Origin: Halothiobacillus sp.
GTDB taxonomy: Bacteria; Pseudomonadota; Gammaproteobacteria; Halothiobacillales; Halothiobacillaceae
DNA length: 64,000 bases
Assembly (NCBI RefSeq): GCF_028710545.1
Contig: NZ_JAQTTX010000006.1
Coordinates: forward strand, 1-64,000
Reading direction: 5' to 3'
In this document: in pieces, positions 9,949 through 17,907 of the stretch
Position numbering within the stretch: the first letter of the stretch is position 1
How the letters are laid out: each line of letters starts with the position of its first letter
Notes under the pieces: generated by a model
Seen by the model: only the letters and a program-made list of their open reading frames with translations
Told to the model about the DNA's origin: nothing
The model's database searches: none
Made by a program: the position numbers and the translations under genes

Positions 9949-12183
9949 ATGCTGAGTAATTATATTCGCCCAATGGGCCGAGTGATGGCGTTAGCTGCCG
10001 TTATGAGTTTAACGGCCTGCGGGGGTGGCGGCGGAACGAGTCTGACGCAGTCCAAACCACCTTCCATCACGTTGAGTGCGACCAGCTACAGTCTTCCGGT
10101 ACAGAACACGGGCTATGTTTATCCCGATCAATCCAGTTTGTACAACGCGCGCATTATGGCGACAGCCGTCGATAACAAAGGCAACACGGTACCGAGTGGC
10201 CAGATCACCTTCACCGTCTCCGGTGGGCAAACCAATGTGGGCGCGCTCTACGAAAGTGATTTCAAAACAAAAGTTACCGATAGCAACGGCGTTGAACATC
10301 CTGCCGCTTTTTGGGGACTTCCAGTTGATATTTCCGGTGGAATGTCGCAATGCGTATTTCAGGCACACACCCAGACTGGAACAGCTAACATTGTCGCCAC
10401 CTACACCGATGCAAATGGTCAATCAACCCAACAAACCATCCAAATTAATGTAGGTTCTCCGGTTAATACTGGGTTGCCGACCTCAATTTTCACATCAATT
10501 GCTGGCCTGCCTACATACGTGGTCGGCCAACAGGGCAGGAACAGTCAAGCCACGGTCACCCTCGGACTTTTCGATCCGGCAAATCAAGCCATTGCCAGTA
10601 ATGGTAATAGCAACATTAAAGCACAGATCATCGGTGGCGATCTCGGCGGTGCGATGCTTGTAGGTGCTGGCGGACAAACAGGTAATACAGTTACCACATC
10701 ACTAACTGGATCATCCGGCATATCGCAAATAAGTGTGAATTCCGGCACCGAATCAGGGTTACTGAAAATCCAATTAACTGCTGATGGCGCAGATAACAAT
10801 GTTGATAATGGCATCCAGAAACCTGTCGTTAAGGAAATTACGATCCCAATCTCAGATGGTCGTGTCGCTTCATTGAGTTTTGGTGGTCCTTACATCAACG
10901 CGATTAAAAACAATCAAAGTTCAGCCACCCTTGCAACGGGGGATGCGATTGATCAGGGAACTTACTCACGCGCCATCAGTGTTGTTGTACAAGATGCCAA
11001 CGGCAACCCTGTACCGAATACTTTGGTACGTTTTGGATTGATCGATTCACCATTAACAGCGGGTTCGTTCCCTGATCCCGGTTTTTCACCCGCGTTGCCA
11101 TCAGGCTCTACTGGTCCGAGTGTTACCTTTGCTATCCAAGGCTCAAAAGGCAATCCGGTTGAAGGTGGCAATCAATTTACAGAAGCTGATGGTGTCAATC
11201 TGGTTACAAAAGGTGTGCGCCCACTTGATCGGCTAATCTTGGTGCCAGATGAACAAGGTACTCAACGAGACACTCTAGGCAGTCGAATCATTGCGAACCT
11301 GATTCCGGGCTCTACTTCAGGTGTAACTACCATCAGTAACTTCCTCAACCCGGTAACGCCTGGCTACATCGACGGCAATAACATCCCTTGGGTCATCGGT
11401 CGCGCTCAATACGGTAATATTGGCTCTACCGGAATCACCGACAGTAACGGTGTTGCAACTACCTTTATTACCTACCCGGTATCGCGTTTGAACCAACCCG
11501 CCATTCTGACGGCCGAGGCAGACGACGGAGTGAGCTCAGTGTTCGGTGCCTACTACGTGGGTGTTGCGGGTGGTACCTTGACCTCATCGGTCACCTCGGT
11601 TTCCGCAGGTTCGTCAACTTCCGTAACCATGTGCGCCACTGATGCTAACAATGTCCCGCTTCCTGGCGAGAACATTCAAGCGGGGCTGTCAAATGGCGCT
11701 ACAATTAGCGGCTCAACCACAACCGGCTCCAATGGCTGCGCGAGTTTTACCCTCAACACGACGGGCGTTCCACCAGGAACACCACAATTCGATATTCCGT
11801 TCACTGTAGGCACAGGAGCAAATCAAACAGTTAAGATTTCTGTTGCTGCCGCTCAAACGGCTGCCAATATTGCACTGACAATTTCTGGCGCAACAGTAAC
11901 TGATCCTACGCACAACACTAGAACGGTTACTGCAATTGTTACAGATACGAATGGCAATCCAGTTGCAGGTCAAACAGTGGTGTTTTCATTCCCAGCGCCG
12001 ACTGATGATGGCACCCCACCTACTGCCGCTATCACTAATCCAGCTTCAGGCACGGCTTCTGTAACAACGGACAGTGCTGGTAAAGCTGCGATTACGGTGG
12101 ACTACACTGGGAATGCAGGAGACACCTATTCCGCAACCGCTACAGCGGGTGCGAACAGTGCCACACAACCATTCCCTTACTAA
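9949..12183 (+). CDS. Ig-like (Big_1-type) repeat lipoprotein
   Basis: A 744-residue secreted lipoprotein, apparently built of several bacterial Ig-like repeats. The N-terminus has a hydrophobic signal and lipobox LTAC with Cys24, followed by five glycines and a Ser/Thr linker. Repeats show the Big_1/invasin pattern 'V.D.nGNPVp...V.F': VDNKGNTVPSGQITFTV (about 65), VVQDANGNPVPNTLVRF (about 345), ATDANNVPLPGENIQA (about 565) and VTDTNGNPVAGQTVVFSF (about 670). AAGGAG lies 9 nt before the ATG. It sits between pilQ and aroK, which are adjacent in most relatives, so it is an inserted gene. A surface adhesin or pilus-associated role is inferred from architecture and location only. The base composition looks more AT-rich than its neighbours. 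Confidence 0.85.
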   Translation: MLSNYIRPMGRVMALAAVMSLTACGGGGGTSLTQSKPPSITLSATSYSLPVQNTGYVYPDQSSLYNARIMATAVDNKGNTVPSGQITFTVSGGQTNVGALYESDFKTKVTDSNGVEHPAAFWGLPVDISGGMSQCVFQAHTQTGTANIVATYTDANGQSTQQTIQINVGSPVNTGLPTSIFTSIAGLPTYVVGQQGRNSQATVTLGLFDPANQAIASNGNSNIKAQIIGGDLGGAMLVGAGGQTGNTVTTSLTGSSGISQISVNSGTESGLLKIQLTADGADNNVDNGIQKPVVKEITIPISDGRVASLSFGGPYINAIKNNQSSATLATGDAIDQGTYSRAISVVVQDANGNPVPNTLVRFGLIDSPLTAGSFPDPGFSPALPSGSTGPSVTFAIQGSKGNPVEGGNQFTEADGVNLVTKGVRPLDRLILVPDEQGTQRDTLGSRIIANLIPGSTSGVTTISNFLNPVTPGYIDGNNIPWVIGRAQYGNIGSTGITDSNGVATTFITYPVSRLNQPAILTAEADDGVSSVFGAYYVGVAGGTLTSSVTSVSAGSSTSVTMCATDANNVPLPGENIQAGLSNGATISGSTTTGSNGCASFTLNTTGVPPGTPQFDIPFTVGTGANQTVKISVAAAQTAANIALTISGATVTDPTHNTRTVTAIVTDTNGNPVAGQTVVFSFPAPTDDGTPPTAAITNPASGTASVTTDSAGKAAITVDYTGNAGDTYSATATAGANSATQPFPY

Positions 12184-12228
12184 TCTGCTTAAAGGGTAGA
12201 GACACCCTTCATCAAGTAGAGTGATTAA

Positions 12229-12255
12229 GCCGCCGACTTGTTCGGCGGTTTTTTT
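12229..12255 (+). terminator. Rho-independent terminator after the Ig-like lipoprotein
   Basis: Stem CCGCCGA (12230-12236) pairs with TCGGCGG (12242-12248) over a 5-nt loop and is followed by seven T. It lies 46 nt after the lipoprotein stop and just before aroK, so aroK probably has its own promoter or depends on read-through. Confidence 0.88.
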
Positions 12256-12283
12256 ATGTTCATAAATTAGGCAAAATACTGCG

Positions 12284-12796
12284 ATGAAACATGCTTCAGA
12301 TATCATCCTCATCGGCCCTATGGGTGCCGGCAAAAGTACGATAGGTAAAATGCTGGCCCACAGCATGAATTTGCCCTTCTTTGACTCAGACAAAGAAATC
12401 GAGCATCGCACCGGTGCCACCATCCCACTGATTTTCGAGATCGAAGGCGAAGCGGGATTTCGGGATCGGGAAGTTGCGGTTATCGAGGAGCTCACGCGGA
12501 CATCCGGCTGGGTGCTGGCCACGGGGGGCGGAGCGATTTTGCGTCCCGAAAATCGGGCGGTATTTGCCGAGCGCGGCTTCGTGGTTTATTTGCACGCCAC
12601 CGTACAGCAACAGGCTGAACGAACAGCCATGGATACCCAGCGCCCGTTACTGCAAACAAAAGACAGAGCAGGCAAACTGAACGAACTGATGACGATGCGT
12701 GAACCACTCTACCGCGCGGCAGCTGATCTGATTATTGAAACGGCTGGTAAATCACCGAAGGTAGTCGTCGAATTGATTCGGCAACATCTGGACTGA
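12284..12796 (+). CDS. aroK: Shikimate kinase
   Basis: Phosphorylates shikimate at the 3-hydroxyl with ATP in the chorismate pathway. The 170-residue protein has the P-loop GPMGAGKS (residues 11-18), the shikimate-binding DSDKEIE and FRDRE segments, the GGG motif in LATGGGAILRPENR and the lid Arg region DTQRPLL. All expected catalytic residues are visible. In most gammaproteobacteria aroK is followed directly by aroB; here the next DNA is a repeat and a convergent MarR gene, so aroB must be elsewhere. No strong Shine-Dalgarno is seen before the ATG at 12284. Confidence 0.95.
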   Translation: MKHASDIILIGPMGAGKSTIGKMLAHSMNLPFFDSDKEIEHRTGATIPLIFEIEGEAGFRDREVAVIEELTRTSGWVLATGGGAILRPENRAVFAERGFVVYLHATVQQQAERTAMDTQRPLLQTKDRAGKLNELMTMREPLYRAAADLIIETAGKSPKVVVELIRQHLD

Positions 12797-12859
12797 AAAC
12801 CCTGTTCTATAAAGTGCGATGAAATCAAAGAAATCTCTTTACAGATGCCAAGGCCTCCT

Positions 12860-12928
12860 AAATCCCCCTCATTCCCCCTTTTTCAAAGGGGGAGGCGCAC
12901 TTTTTCAAAAAAGGGGCTGGTGGGATTT
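12860..12928. repeat. AAATCCCCC/GGGATTT palindromic repeat, short copy
   Basis: A 69-bp intergenic element starting AAATCCCCCTC and ending GGGATTT. Its left arm is a hairpin (CCCCCTTTTTCAAAGGGGG) and its right arm a degenerate one. It has the same plan as the copies at 54526-54624 and 57728-57822. A separate small hairpin ACCGGTT/AACCGGT follows at 12929-12945. Confidence 0.75.
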
Positions 12929-12981
12929 ACCGGTTCATAACCGGTGCCCGAAGGATTCTTTAAAAGGGAAATTAATCGTAC

Positions 12982-13509
12982 TTACTCGGACCAGTCACGA
13001 CTGGTAGGGAGTCCGCATGTTGCGCGCCTTTCACCTCGGTGATGCCGTTTCTTTTCCGGCAAGTCATTGTAAAGACGTTCCCTAAGATCGATGAAAAATG
13101 CTTCAATCACCGAAAGCGGGGCAACATCCACCTTGGCGATTGTTCGTTGAAATATTTTTTCCGAACTGACGCGAATTTCTTCGATGAGTGGCCAGGCTCG
13201 TGGCGTCAGGCGAATAATCTTGCAGCGTCGATCCGTTTCCGAAAGGATGCGCTCCACCCATTCGTCTTTTGACAAGCGATCCAGCATCGCTACCAAGGAC
13301 GGGCCTTCCACACCAAGCTCATCGGCCAGTTCGGACTGGATCATACCGTCGGGTCTCATCGCAAGGATGGCCAATGTGCGCCATTTTGCCTGGCTCAAGC
13401 CATGGTGCGCGAGTTCTGCATCCATTAATTGGCGCCATAATTGGGTCACGCGCATCATCAAAACAGGCATTCTGTCTTCGGCGCAAATATCAAAATCTGG
13501 TGTAGGCAT
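12982..13509 (-). CDS. MarR-family transcriptional regulator
   Basis: A dimeric winged-helix repressor/activator of the MarR/SlyA type, about 175 residues from the ATG at 13509. The reading frame continues upstream to a TTG at 13542, but the AGAGGA there abuts the TTG without a spacer, so the ATG is preferred. The core is MMRVTQLWRQLMDAELAHHGLSQAKWRTLAIL (dimerisation and entry helix), then IQSELADELGVEGPSLVAMLDRLSKDEWVERILSETDRRCKIIRLT, covering the recognition helix and the wing with its conserved D-x-R-R. The C-terminal tail rich in Arg and His (KKRHHRGERRATCG) is unusual. Ligand and targets cannot be deduced; it stands alone between aroK (convergent) and rpoS. Confidence 0.88.
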   Translation of the reverse strand: MPTPDFDICAEDRMPVLMMRVTQLWRQLMDAELAHHGLSQAKWRTLAILAMRPDGMIQSELADELGVEGPSLVAMLDRLSKDEWVERILSETDRRCKIIRLTPRAWPLIEEIRVSSEKIFQRTIAKVDVAPLSVIEAFFIDLRERLYNDLPEKKRHHRGERRATCGLPTSRDWSE

Positions 13510-13623
13510 AGTCTTCAGTATATCTCCATAGTCGCTTTTCAATCCTCTTTTATGAGGCCGATCACCCTGAATGATTCCTTTGGAAGTTAAATTATTACCT
13601 ACCTAAGTTATTTTTGCAGCGAT

Positions 13624-13658
13624 AAAAAAACCGCCTACTCTCAATGAGTGGCGGTTTT
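13624..13658 (-). terminator. Rho-independent terminator downstream of rpoS
   Basis: AAAACCGCC (13627-13635) pairs with GGCGGTTTT (13650-13658), extended by ACTC/GAGT inside the loop. On the minus strand the stem is followed by a T run, so it ends rpoS transcription 66 nt after the stop codon and insulates the MarR gene. Confidence 0.88.
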
Positions 13659-13724
13659 GGCAGGCACCTGATGCAGATGATCAAATTCTCTGCACCAATC
13701 TAAACCGATTTCTCGGAAGACTGA

Positions 13725-14756
13725 TCAATCAGGAAAAATCACTTCGGCTGTTACTCCTGCCTTTTTGGCGAGCGATTTCAATCGCTTCACCGCCTCCAAC
13801 TGAATCTGCCTCACTCGCTCACGCGTCACGCCCAAATGATCACCCACTTCTTCTAGGGTATGGGTTTCATACCCACGCAACCCATATCGGCGAACCAGTA
13901 CCTCTCGCTGTTTGCTCTCAAGCTGAGCCATGAGTTGATCAAGAAATCCATGTACGCCAGCGTCCTGCAATAGTTCATCGGGCTGGTTACTTTCCTGATC
14001 GGGGATCAGATCGAGCAACGAGAACTCACCGTCCCCTTTCAAGGGGCTATCGAACGAAGACTGCCGCTCATTGTACGCCATGACCTTAAGCACTTCATTC
14101 ACGGGTCGATCCAGGTGATCGGCGATTTGCTCGGCAGTCACCTCGGCATTCTGGTTCTGCGCGATCTTTCTCGCCGCGCGGTTAAAAGTATGCACTTCCT
14201 TGACGACATGCACCGGCAAACGCACCGTTCGGGATTGATTCATCAAACCCCGTTCGATCGTCTGCCGAATCCACCATGTGGCATAGGTGGAAAAACGGAA
14301 TCCACGCTCTGGGTCGAACTTTTCGACTGCCCGCATTAAACCAATGTTTCCTTCCTCGATCAAATCGAGCAAATCAAGACCCCGGTTCATATAGCGTCGC
14401 GCAATCTTGATCACCAGGCGCAAATTGCAGACGATCATTTTTTGCCGGGCAGACTCATCACCGTCCTGAGCTCGCCGTGAATAAATCACTTCTTCTTCCG
14501 CTGTCAGCAAACGCTCGGTTTCAACGTCGCGAAGATACAAGCGCACCGGATCGACAGACTCCGAGTCGCTGGCACTGAAGGTGATTGATGCGTCCTCATC
14601 CGTTGACTCAGGTGATTCAACATCGTCTTCAAGATCAACATCATCTACTGCCAACAAATCCCCAACGTCCACAGGATCGGGGGCCATCCGTTGACGTGCT
14701 GGAATTTGTACGCTGTCGGCACCGACAGACTTTTTACGTTGCGTCACACTACCCAT
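13725..14756 (-). CDS. rpoS: RNA polymerase sigma factor RpoS (sigma-38)
   Basis: Stationary-phase/general stress sigma factor. The ATG at 14756 ([10 protein letters not shown]) is chosen over an upstream TTG because GAGGAG lies 7 nt before it; this gives 343 residues. After an acidic N-terminal region come region 1.2 ([27 protein letters not shown]), region 2 with [27 protein letters not shown] and the -10-recognising [17 protein letters not shown], region 3, and region 4 ([30 protein letters not shown]). The sequence matches RpoS rather than RpoD: it is short and lacks a long region 1.1 and non-conserved insertion. nlpD, normally upstream and holding the main rpoS promoter, is absent here. 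Confidence 0.93.
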   Translation of the reverse strand: MGSVTQRKKSVGADSVQIPARQRMAPDPVDVGDLLAVDDVDLEDDVESPESTDEDASITFSASDSESVDPVRLYLRDVETERLLTAEEEVIYSRRAQDGDESARQKMIVCNLRLVIKIARRYMNRGLDLLDLIEEGNIGLMRAVEKFDPERGFRFSTYATWWIRQTIERGLMNQSRTVRLPVHVVKEVHTFNRAARKIAQNQNAEVTAEQIADHLDRPVNEVLKVMAYNERQSSFDSPLKGDGEFSLLDLIPDQESNQPDELLQDAGVHGFLDQLMAQLESKQREVLVRRYGLRGYETHTLEEVGDHLGVTRERVRQIQLEAVKRLKSLAKKAGVTAEVIFPD

Positions 14757-15136
14757 GGATGGCTCCTCGCATATAAGCAAAACCCGAGTAAATTACATGT
14801 ACAACTTTTGCATAGAAAACGAGCTACATCAAGAGAAATAACTAAAAAAATTGGCAATCTTGATAACGACCTAATCGAATGCACAAGTTATGCACATTAA
14901 ACAACCGCCAAGAGATAAAGTTCCCCCCAGGCACAAATAAATCGATCCCTTGAAAAGCAGAATCAACCGGATGCCTGCGCCACCCATCAGAAAGACACAA
15001 TTTTCACTCAAGAGCGCCCCCTGTTATCTCACGAAAGGTTATCCTCTCAGGCAGCATCATCTGCCACCTGGCAAGAACCAATTTGGCCATTGATATTTTC
15101 CTTGGTTGATGGGACTGGTCGAATGAGAATGAAGTC
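14757..15136. other. Intergenic region between rpoS and the ATP-grasp gene
   Basis: 380 bp between divergent genes, AT-rich near rpoS. It should carry the rpoS promoter on the minus strand and the promoter for the plus-strand operon. A direct repeat ATGCACA-N4-ATGCACA lies near 14880-14900. A 113-residue ORF on the minus strand (15004-15345) overlaps the next gene antisense and looks spurious. No convincing gene was seen. Confidence 0.5.
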
Positions 15137-16360
15137 ATGACAGAACAAGACCGCGCGGACGTTTCCTCTACCCCTTTTCTGGGACTGGCTCCCTTTTTGC
15201 GCGCCAGCATCGAAGGGCAGGATTTACAGGCTTTTGCCAGAGCGGCTTTGGGCAACCTGAACCAATTCCCGCAGGATGCGAACCTCTGGATGAATCTGTC
15301 CACCTTGATGTTCAGCCTGGGGCAACGTGAATCGGCCTTTGCCACGCAGAATCAGGGGTTATCGCTACAACGCGGCTTTGAGATTCCCGCACTGACACAA
15401 CCCAGCAGCTACAGGATTCTGATGCTGATGGTTCCGGGCGATATTGCGGCCAACACGCCACTCGATTGCTTGCTCGAAGGCAGTGACATTGATCTGCTTT
15501 GCCATTACTGCGCACTCGACGCACTCCTACCCGACCCGTTGCCGCCCCATGATGCCGTTTTCATCGCGATTGGCGACGCCCCACAGCACCGCCCGCTTCT
15601 GACTGCGTTGGTCACCGCATTGAACGACTGGCCCGTGCGCGTGTTGAATCGACCGCAAGCCATCCCGAATACCCAACGGGACACGGCCTGCCAGATACTG
15701 CACGACATCCCCGGCGTACTCATGCCGACGACGTACCGCATATCGCGGGAACAACTGGCCGCCGTCGCGGAAACGTCGCAGCCGCTAACGCACATTGCCG
15801 CCGACCTGGACTTCCCGCTGATCGTGCGCCCGTTCGACTCCCACGCCGGGCGTGATCTTGAGCGGATGGCTGATAGCGCGGCGTTACAGGGTTATCTCGA
15901 TCATGTGCCCTCAACAGAGTTCTTCATCGCACCCTTCATCGATTACAGCGGAGCCGATGGCCTGTTCCGCAAGTTTAGAATCGCACTGGTCGGCGGAAAA
16001 CCCTTTGCTGTTCACATGGCTGTTTCCGCAAACTGGATGATCCATTACGTCAACGCGGGCATGTATGAAGATGCGGAAAAACGGCTGGAAGAAGCACAGT
16101 TCATGCTGCACTTTGACGCATTCATCACCCGACATGGGCAGGCGCTCAGCATGATCGCGGAACGAATGGGGCTGGACTATGTCTTGTTTGACGGTGCCGA
16201 AACGCAAGCAGGCGAGCTGCTCATTTTCGAAATCGATCATGTGATGGTGGTGCATGCCATGGACCCGGTTGAGCTGTTTCCTTATAAACAAGAGCCGATC
16301 CAGCAAATTCAGAACGCCTTCCGTCAGTTGCTGGCAACAGCTACCACAGAAACGGAATAA
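15137..16360 (+). CDS. ATP-grasp (RimK-like) protein with helical N-terminal region
   Basis: A 407-residue cytosolic protein. Residues about 20-80 are helical and TPR-like (FARAALGNLNQFPQDANLWMNLSTLMFSLGQRESAFATQNQGL). From about 200 the chain resembles an ATP-grasp domain: LDFPLIVRPFDSHAG (phosphate-binding loop region), GLFRKFRIALVGGKPFAVHMAVS (central strand as in RimK/glutathione-synthase-type ligases) and GLDYVLFDG...GELLIFEIDHVMVVH at the metal-binding end, where EID replaces the usual E-x-N. Such enzymes join a carboxylate to an amine through an acyl-phosphate. The gene ends 4 nt before the SerC homologue, so the two are surely co-transcribed. The substrate is unknown, and it is not gshB by length or N-terminus. 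Confidence 0.72.
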   Translation: MTEQDRADVSSTPFLGLAPFLRASIEGQDLQAFARAALGNLNQFPQDANLWMNLSTLMFSLGQRESAFATQNQGLSLQRGFEIPALTQPSSYRILMLMVPGDIAANTPLDCLLEGSDIDLLCHYCALDALLPDPLPPHDAVFIAIGDAPQHRPLLTALVTALNDWPVRVLNRPQAIPNTQRDTACQILHDIPGVLMPTTYRISREQLAAVAETSQPLTHIAADLDFPLIVRPFDSHAGRDLERMADSAALQGYLDHVPSTEFFIAPFIDYSGADGLFRKFRIALVGGKPFAVHMAVSANWMIHYVNAGMYEDAEKRLEEAQFMLHFDAFITRHGQALSMIAERMGLDYVLFDGAETQAGELLIFEIDHVMVVHAMDPVELFPYKQEPIQQIQNAFRQLLATATTETE

Positions 16361-16364
16361 CACG

Positions 16365-17471
16365 ATGCCTTTGCAGCAAAATATGAATAACAGCCTGAAT
16401 TTCTCTGGCGGGCCGGGTGCGCTACCAGCAACCGTCCTCGCACAGGTTCAGGAAGCCATTATCTGTGTGCCTGAGGTGGGGCTCTCCATTCTTGGCATCA
16501 GTCATCGATCCGAATGGTTCGCTGAAGTGGTGCGAGAACTGGAAAACAATATTCGACGCCTGCTGGGGCTCGATCAGGGTTATCACGTGCTGTTCCTGCA
16601 AGGCGGTGCGACCCAACAGTTTTCCATGGTACCCATGACCCTGCTGCACGGAAAAACCGAACCCCCGGAATACCTTCATACGGGTTACTGGAGCGGCAAG
16701 GTGCTGGGCGAAGCCCGTAAAGAAACCAAACTGCGCGTCTTGTGGAGTGGCGAGGCAGATGGGTTCCACAGGCTCCCTGCCGATGAGGAGCTGGATTTTT
16801 CCGCCACCGCACCCTACCTGCATTATGTCTCCAATGAGACGGTCGAAGGCTTGCAGTTTCATCGCGTTTTGGGGCGAGACGATGTGCCACGTGTCTGCGA
16901 CATGTCTTCTGATTTCCTGTCCAAACCCTGCGAAGCAGACCGCTTTGGCATTATCTACGCCCATGCGCAGAAGAACATCGGCCCGGCCGGGGTGACCGTC
17001 GTTTTGATTCGAGACGAACTGTTGCAGGACATGCCCGATAACCTGCCGGGGTGGCTGGATTATCGCAGCCATATCAAGGCACACTCCAATTACAACACCC
17101 CGCCGGTTTTCGCGATCTACGTCGTTCTGCTTGTCACACGCTGGCTTTTGGACGACATCGGCGGGCTGAACGCCATGAACACACTCAATCAACGCAAAGC
17201 CGCCCTGCTTTATGAAGCGCTCGATCAGAGCGACGGTTTCTATCAGGGACGTGCCGCGATGGCGGATCGCTCATTGATGAATGTCGTGTTCAATCTTGCC
17301 ACGCCGGAACTGGAACAACGCTTCCTCGCTGCCAGTCGAAATGCCGGGTTCTCGGGTTTATCCGGGCACCGGGCCATCGGCGGGATTCGTGCATCAATCT
17401 ACAACGGATTGGAGCTTCATGCGGTCGAAAAGCTGATAGATTTCATGCTCGAGTTCCAAAAAACGAGATAA
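16365..17471 (+). CDS. serC: Phosphoserine aminotransferase (SerC family)
   Basis: PLP-dependent class-V aminotransferase of the SerC type, which makes 3-phosphoserine from 3-phosphohydroxypyruvate and glutamate, also used in PLP synthesis. The 368-residue product has LNFSGGPGALP at the N-terminus, SHRSEWF, LQGGATQQFSMVP (phosphate/PLP binding), the Schiff-base Lys203 in YAHAQKNIGPAG, YNTPPVFAIYV and the C-terminal GHRAIGGIRASIYN. The sequence departs from typical SerC in places (for example CVPEVGLSILGISHR and the Cys-rich middle), so a paralogue acting on a related substrate is possible. The ATG at 16365 is used; another at 16383 is nearer the conserved block. An ATP-grasp gene abuts it upstream. 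Confidence 0.85.
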   Translation: MPLQQNMNNSLNFSGGPGALPATVLAQVQEAIICVPEVGLSILGISHRSEWFAEVVRELENNIRRLLGLDQGYHVLFLQGGATQQFSMVPMTLLHGKTEPPEYLHTGYWSGKVLGEARKETKLRVLWSGEADGFHRLPADEELDFSATAPYLHYVSNETVEGLQFHRVLGRDDVPRVCDMSSDFLSKPCEADRFGIIYAHAQKNIGPAGVTVVLIRDELLQDMPDNLPGWLDYRSHIKAHSNYNTPPVFAIYVVLLVTRWLLDDIGGLNAMNTLNQRKAALLYEALDQSDGFYQGRAAMADRSLMNVVFNLATPELEQRFLAASRNAGFSGLSGHRAIGGIRASIYNGLELHAVEKLIDFMLEFQKTR

Positions 17472-17568
17472 CATAACGGAGCTGGGCGGATACTCCACGA
17501 CCTCGTGCGGGGTAGGGAAATCGTCACAGGCCCATTTCCACAATGGATTAACGGAGAGGGTATTTCAC

Positions 17569-17907
17569 ATGCAGAAGAAAAGTCGTCAGCATCGCCTGCA
17601 CGCTCGGGTTACCGAGTTCCTGCTTCCCCCTATTGATGATGGCCTCGTACTGGGCTTGCACTCACCAATCGGCCATGTCGCCGTCGGCAAAGCCTTAAAC
17701 CTGCTCTCATCGACTGCCTATGAGCATATTCCCATTGAGGATGATGTGATCAGCGACATCCTGATCCGTAGCGCCATTCTGCGCAAAATCGGAGCGGAGG
17801 TCGTCGTTTCCTTTATTCTCAAAGAAATCAAACCCTTGATGGGGTCCGAAGAAATTCTGCATCTGAATCTTGATGTCGAACTCATTATCGAGAGTGATCA
17901 TTCGTGA
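17569..17907 (+). CDS. Hypothetical protein upstream of a GGDEF/EAL gene
   Basis: A 112-residue soluble protein that I do not recognise. It starts with a basic segment (QKKSRQHRLHARVTEFLLPP) and continues with alternating hydrophobic and charged stretches (EDDVISDILIRSAILRKIGAEVVVSFILKEIKPL) ending in an acidic tail. GGAGAGG lies about 14 nt before the ATG at 17569. Its stop overlaps the start of the next gene (GTGA at 17904), so the two are translationally coupled and it may be a partner or regulator of that c-di-GMP protein. No signal peptide or membrane segment is evident. Confidence 0.75.
   Translation: MQKKSRQHRLHARVTEFLLPPIDDGLVLGLHSPIGHVAVGKALNLLSSTAYEHIPIEDDVISDILIRSAILRKIGAEVVVSFILKEIKPLMGSEEILHLNLDVELIIESDHS

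Noticed and set aside
12819-13007. 62-residue ORF over the repeat after aroK
   Set aside because: Translation of the palindromic repeat itself, giving repetitive Pro/Gly/Lys residues.
15004-15345. 113-residue minus-strand ORF upstream of the ATP-grasp gene
   Set aside because: About 210 of its 342 bp are antisense to the start of a better supported gene; no motif.
15137-16360. Glutathione synthetase (gshB) for the ATP-grasp gene
   Set aside because: Too long, N-terminal region is TPR-like and the GshB signature stretches are not seen.
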